A DNA stretch of 64,000 bases from positions 62,001-126,000 of the forward strand of contig NJBM01000002.1 of NCBI GenBank assembly GCA_005223045.1, written 5' to 3'. The notes beneath the pieces were generated by a model. The model was not told the origin of the DNA. It saw only the letters and a program-made list of their open reading frames with translations, and did not search any database. Positions within the stretch are counted from its first letter, which is position 1; every line of letters starts with the position of its first letter. This DNA is from Planctomycetes bacterium B3_Pla (lineage in GTDB: Bacteria; Planctomycetota; Phycisphaerae; Sedimentisphaerales; Anaerobacaceae). A program made the translations under genes and the position numbers. Of this stretch, positions 61,566-64,000 are shown piece by piece.

Positions 61566-62417
61566 ATGCAAACAGTCTCCGTCAATAGAAGACAGTTTCT
61601 GAAAACCGGCGCGATCGCAACCGCCCTGGCGGCTACCGGCAGACTGCCTCTACTGTCGGCACATACCCAGGCTGAGCCGAGCGTCGATGAATTAAGCGGC
61701 CCTCACGCCGTCAAGCCGATACGCGATCATTTGAAACGTTTTTCGCCGGCAGAGGCACCAATGAGAAAGAGTGGACAATACAGTCTCGTATATGACATCA
61801 TCCACTGGAATTGGATCGCCGGCAAGCACGGCACGTTTGCCAATTCTGTGCTCGGCCGAGTAGCCATCGAACGCAAAGCTTCCGACAATCAGGTCGTTTA
61901 TGAAATCGAACAGCGCATGCGCATCGGAGGAGTGGATAATTACTTAGAAGCCCGGATTATCTGTGGCACGGGCGACTGGAATCCGCTTCGTTCGTGGACA
62001 TTGCGCAGTCACCAGACCGCTCCGGGAGGTGGGCGTGATCCGCTGTCCGAACTGACCGAGAAGGGCCAGTGCGGTGATGGGCGAATTCGTATCGAAAGCG
62101 ACAACCATGAATATGGTTTCAGCGCGAAGAATCCTGTTGTCACTCAGTGGACTATGTTGGATTTTCTGATGCGAAAGGCAAATCCGGCGTTGAATGTGAC
62201 ATTTGATCTCTTGCAGGACCTGTCGCTGTTCAAGCCCGGCCAGCTCCTGACCTACGACGGCCTGACACCAGTGAAGCTAAAAGAAGGAAATACCGTCACG
62301 TTACAAACCTATGCCCAGACGGGCCAGGGCGTACTGCCCATCCATTATCTGCTCGATGACCTGATGCGTCCACAGCTTATCACCGGCAGTCTCCTCTCGT
62401 GGGCATTGGCGGGATAG
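61566..62417 (+). CDS. Tat-exported protein of unknown function, sulfatase-linked
   Basis: 283 residues with a Tat leader (N-R-R-Q-F-L-K then an Ala-rich run). The mature part is mostly beta, with W-N-W-I-A-G-K-H and W-T-L-R-S-H segments. No known family. The start lies 4 bp after the sulfatase stop, so it is probably co-translated and may assist the same degradation. Confidence 0.65.
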   Translation: MQTVSVNRRQFLKTGAIATALAATGRLPLLSAHTQAEPSVDELSGPHAVKPIRDHLKRFSPAEAPMRKSGQYSLVYDIIHWNWIAGKHGTFANSVLGRVAIERKASDNQVVYEIEQRMRIGGVDNYLEARIICGTGDWNPLRSWTLRSHQTAPGGGRDPLSELTEKGQCGDGRIRIESDNHEYGFSAKNPVVTQWTMLDFLMRKANPALNVTFDLLQDLSLFKPGQLLTYDGLTPVKLKEGNTVTLQTYAQTGQGVLPIHYLLDDLMRPQLITGSLLSWALAG

Positions 62418-62441
62418 GGCGCGTTTCCGTGGATTGCCGGG

Positions 62442-64000
62442 CTACATTCGAGCAGCTAAGGCCACTCTGAATATCACGCCGGTCGGCTTGGCGCCGTCGA
62501 TTTCCACGAAGCCGTTGTGGGCCTCGGCGAATTTCTTCACCAGTGCAAGACCCAGGCCTGTGCCGGTGGTTTCGCGTGTATCTTCGGCTCCGGAGCGATA
62601 AAATTGCTCGAATATCTTTTTTCGCTGCCGATGAGGGACGCCGGGGCCGTGATCTTCGACCTCGATCAAGATGAATCGATCATCGCTTTTGGTGCGGACT
62701 ATAATGGTTTTGTCCTCGGTGTTGCGCGCGTATTTGATTGCGTTGTCTAACAAATTGACGACTATCTGTGTAACCGCATCACTGTCAAAAGCCGATTGTT
62801 CAAGCCGGCAAAGTTCTGCTTTGATCGAAAAGCCTTTTTGTGCCGCAAAAGGCTCCATCATTTCGACAACGTCTGCAACGCATTTGTTCATGTCGCCAAC
62901 ATTGAAGGTGTATTTTTTTCGCCCTCTTTGGATTCGCGAGAAGTCCAGCACGTTTTCTATCAGCCGGCTGAGCCTTTCGCTTTCCTGCCGCATGTTCCTG
63001 TAATATTCAACCGCCTTGTCCTGCGATTTGACCCAGTTCTTCTCCAGCATCTCCGAGTACATTCGAATCGAAGTAAGCGGCGTTCTAAGCTCATGCGATA
63101 CTGCCGATATGAAATCGTCCTTCTTCTGCGCCAGCTTGATCTGTGCACCGGCGTTGTGCCATAAGCTCGCCAGTCCCAGGGCAACCGCCAGCAGCACAAT
63201 CGAAACGATGCCGACATACCAGATTCGCAGGTGACGGATTTCTTTGCCGATCCAGCCGGGGTCGATTTCTTTGAGGTTCAGGGCCAAATCGCCAAAGCCA
63301 AAGTTCAGGATTGCGGCGTGGGCAACGTCCCCGTTGTTGCGGGCATCTTCTCTCGGCGACAATTCAAAACTCATGCCCTTGCGCACGAATCGCGATGCGG
63401 ATTCCTCGATCCGCTCGACGAGCATTTTCTCATTGAGCTGGAAGCCCTGCAGGAAGTGTCTGTCTTCGATTTGTACATGCCGCAGCAGGAATACCTGCCC
63501 GCCGAACATGGATTCGGCCTGTTGCGAAGCGGAGTCTCCTTTGGCCCGCCCGCCGGGGGCCACTACCGGAAAAAACGGCTCGATGCGAACCTGAACCGTT
63601 TCCGTTTGATTTTCGTCCGGAGTTGCTGTTTGCCGTTCGTATAGACCCGTTATCTGTTCGGCCTGAGTTGCTCCTTCCTGGATTTGCCGCTGTGACTGAG
63701 CAGCCTCATTCGAAATAACATTCTGCTCAAGAACCGAACGCTTTTGCTCGATCACCTGAGTTTTTTGACCTTTGCTTTGCAGACTCTCGATGAGATAACT
63801 TTGAGACAATTTATCCCTCTGAGCTGCCTCTTTGGCGAACTGATCCTGCTCGACCGTTTCCGGCCCCACCTGTGGCGCGATCTCACTTTCAAGATTCATC
63901 TTTAGAGGACCGCCCATTGTTCCGCGCAGCGCCGGCAGCAGATTGTTCTCGATATTTTTCCTGTTCGAAAGAGCTTCGGCAAACAGCTCGTTATCAAAGT
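62442..64000 (-). CDS. Sensor histidine kinase, 5' end beyond the window
   Basis: The frame is open to the right edge with no stop, and the ATG at 63917 lies inside it, so the protein begins outside the window. Visible order: a Gln/Glu-rich helical region, a mixed sensor region (~100-210 from 63917), a membrane span (I-W-Y-V-G-I-V-S-I-V-L-L-A-V-A-L), HisKA with V-S-H-E-L-R-T-P-L, and HATPase_c with N-L-L-D-N-A-I-K and G-T-G-L-G-L-A-L. Its response regulator is not in the window. Confidence 0.88.
   Translation of the reverse strand, partial: FDNELFAEALSNRKNIENNLLPALRGTMGGPLKMNLESEIAPQVGPETVEQDQFAKEAAQRDKLSQSYLIESLQSKGQKTQVIEQKRSVLEQNVISNEAAQSQRQIQEGATQAEQITGLYERQTATPDENQTETVQVRIEPFFPVVAPGGRAKGDSASQQAESMFGGQVFLLRHVQIEDRHFLQGFQLNEKMLVERIEESASRFVRKGMSFELSPREDARNNGDVAHAAILNFGFGDLALNLKEIDPGWIGKEIRHLRIWYVGIVSIVLLAVALGLASLWHNAGAQIKLAQKKDDFISAVSHELRTPLTSIRMYSEMLEKNWVKSQDKAVEYYRNMRQESERLSRLIENVLDFSRIQRGRKKYTFNVGDMNKCVADVVEMMEPFAAQKGFSIKAELCRLEQSAFDSDAVTQIVVNLLDNAIKYARNTEDKTIIVRTKSDDRFILIEVEDHGPGVPHRQRKKIFEQFYRSGAEDTRETTGTGLGLALVKKFAEAHNGFVEIDGAKPTGVIFRVALAARM

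Overview
The window looks like a chromosomal segment of a planctomycete, most likely of the Phycisphaerae/Sedimentisphaerales type. The evidence is the gene content: Tat-exported Gfo/Idh/MocA and TIM-barrel sugar isomerases, formylglycine sulfatases with anaerobic maturases, a secreted protein ending in a dockerin-like tail, very large extracellular c-type cytochromes resembling hydrazine-synthase alpha subunits, a CotH/lamin-tail protein, ECF sigma modules, and a family of interspersed repeats. The placement rests on recall of these families; no search was run. No rRNA, tRNA, CRISPR array or complete transposase was seen.

Layout. 1-6561: end of a coiled-coil/zinc-ribbon gene, a Gfo/Idh oxidoreductase convergent with a sugar isomerase, a class II aldolase with a 2-hydroxyacid dehydrogenase, and a secreted strand-repeat protein. 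6673-20269: two CxxCH beta-propeller proteins flank an AT-rich island (a class III nucleotidyl cyclase with TPRs plus an unknown 173-aa protein), followed by an SDR, a zinc dehydrogenase and a RhaT-like sugar symporter with an internal 47-residue duplication. 20270-22029: repeat-rich gene remnants. 22030-26246: ECF sigma factor, anti-sigma-like protein and two secreted proteins. 26321-36595: carbohydrate/sulfated-glycan genes (sugar isomerase, sulfatase with maturase, alpha-L-fucosidase, TlpA-like lipoprotein, CotH protein, second maturase). 36595-40220: RNA-processing genes (CCA/poly(A) polymerase, RsmD, RtcB). 41567-45797: a three-gene operon of an AGE-family epimerase, a deoxyhypusine-synthase-like protein and a PfkB-kinase/HAD-phosphatase fusion. 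45802-51215: a MITE-like element, an OLD-like ATPase, FmdB, CvpA-like, GspE-like and FHA genes. 51314-58309: the translation cluster thrS-infC-rpmI-rplT-pheS-arfB, split between infC and rpmI by an AT-rich foreign ORF and repeats. 58339-64000: a tiny membrane protein, a second ECF module, a second sulfatase with a Tat protein, and a histidine kinase running off the right edge.

Together the genes describe a surface-active, probably anaerobic, saccharolytic lifestyle: exported sulfatases and a fucosidase trim sulfated fucose-containing glycans, a symporter and oxidoreductases/isomerases/aldolases process the sugars, and ECF sigma factors and a sensor kinase regulate. The less familiar material is the pair of haem-binding propeller proteins with carbohydrate-type accessory domains, the cyclase island, the kinase/phosphatase/DHS-like operon and the insertion inside the translation cluster.
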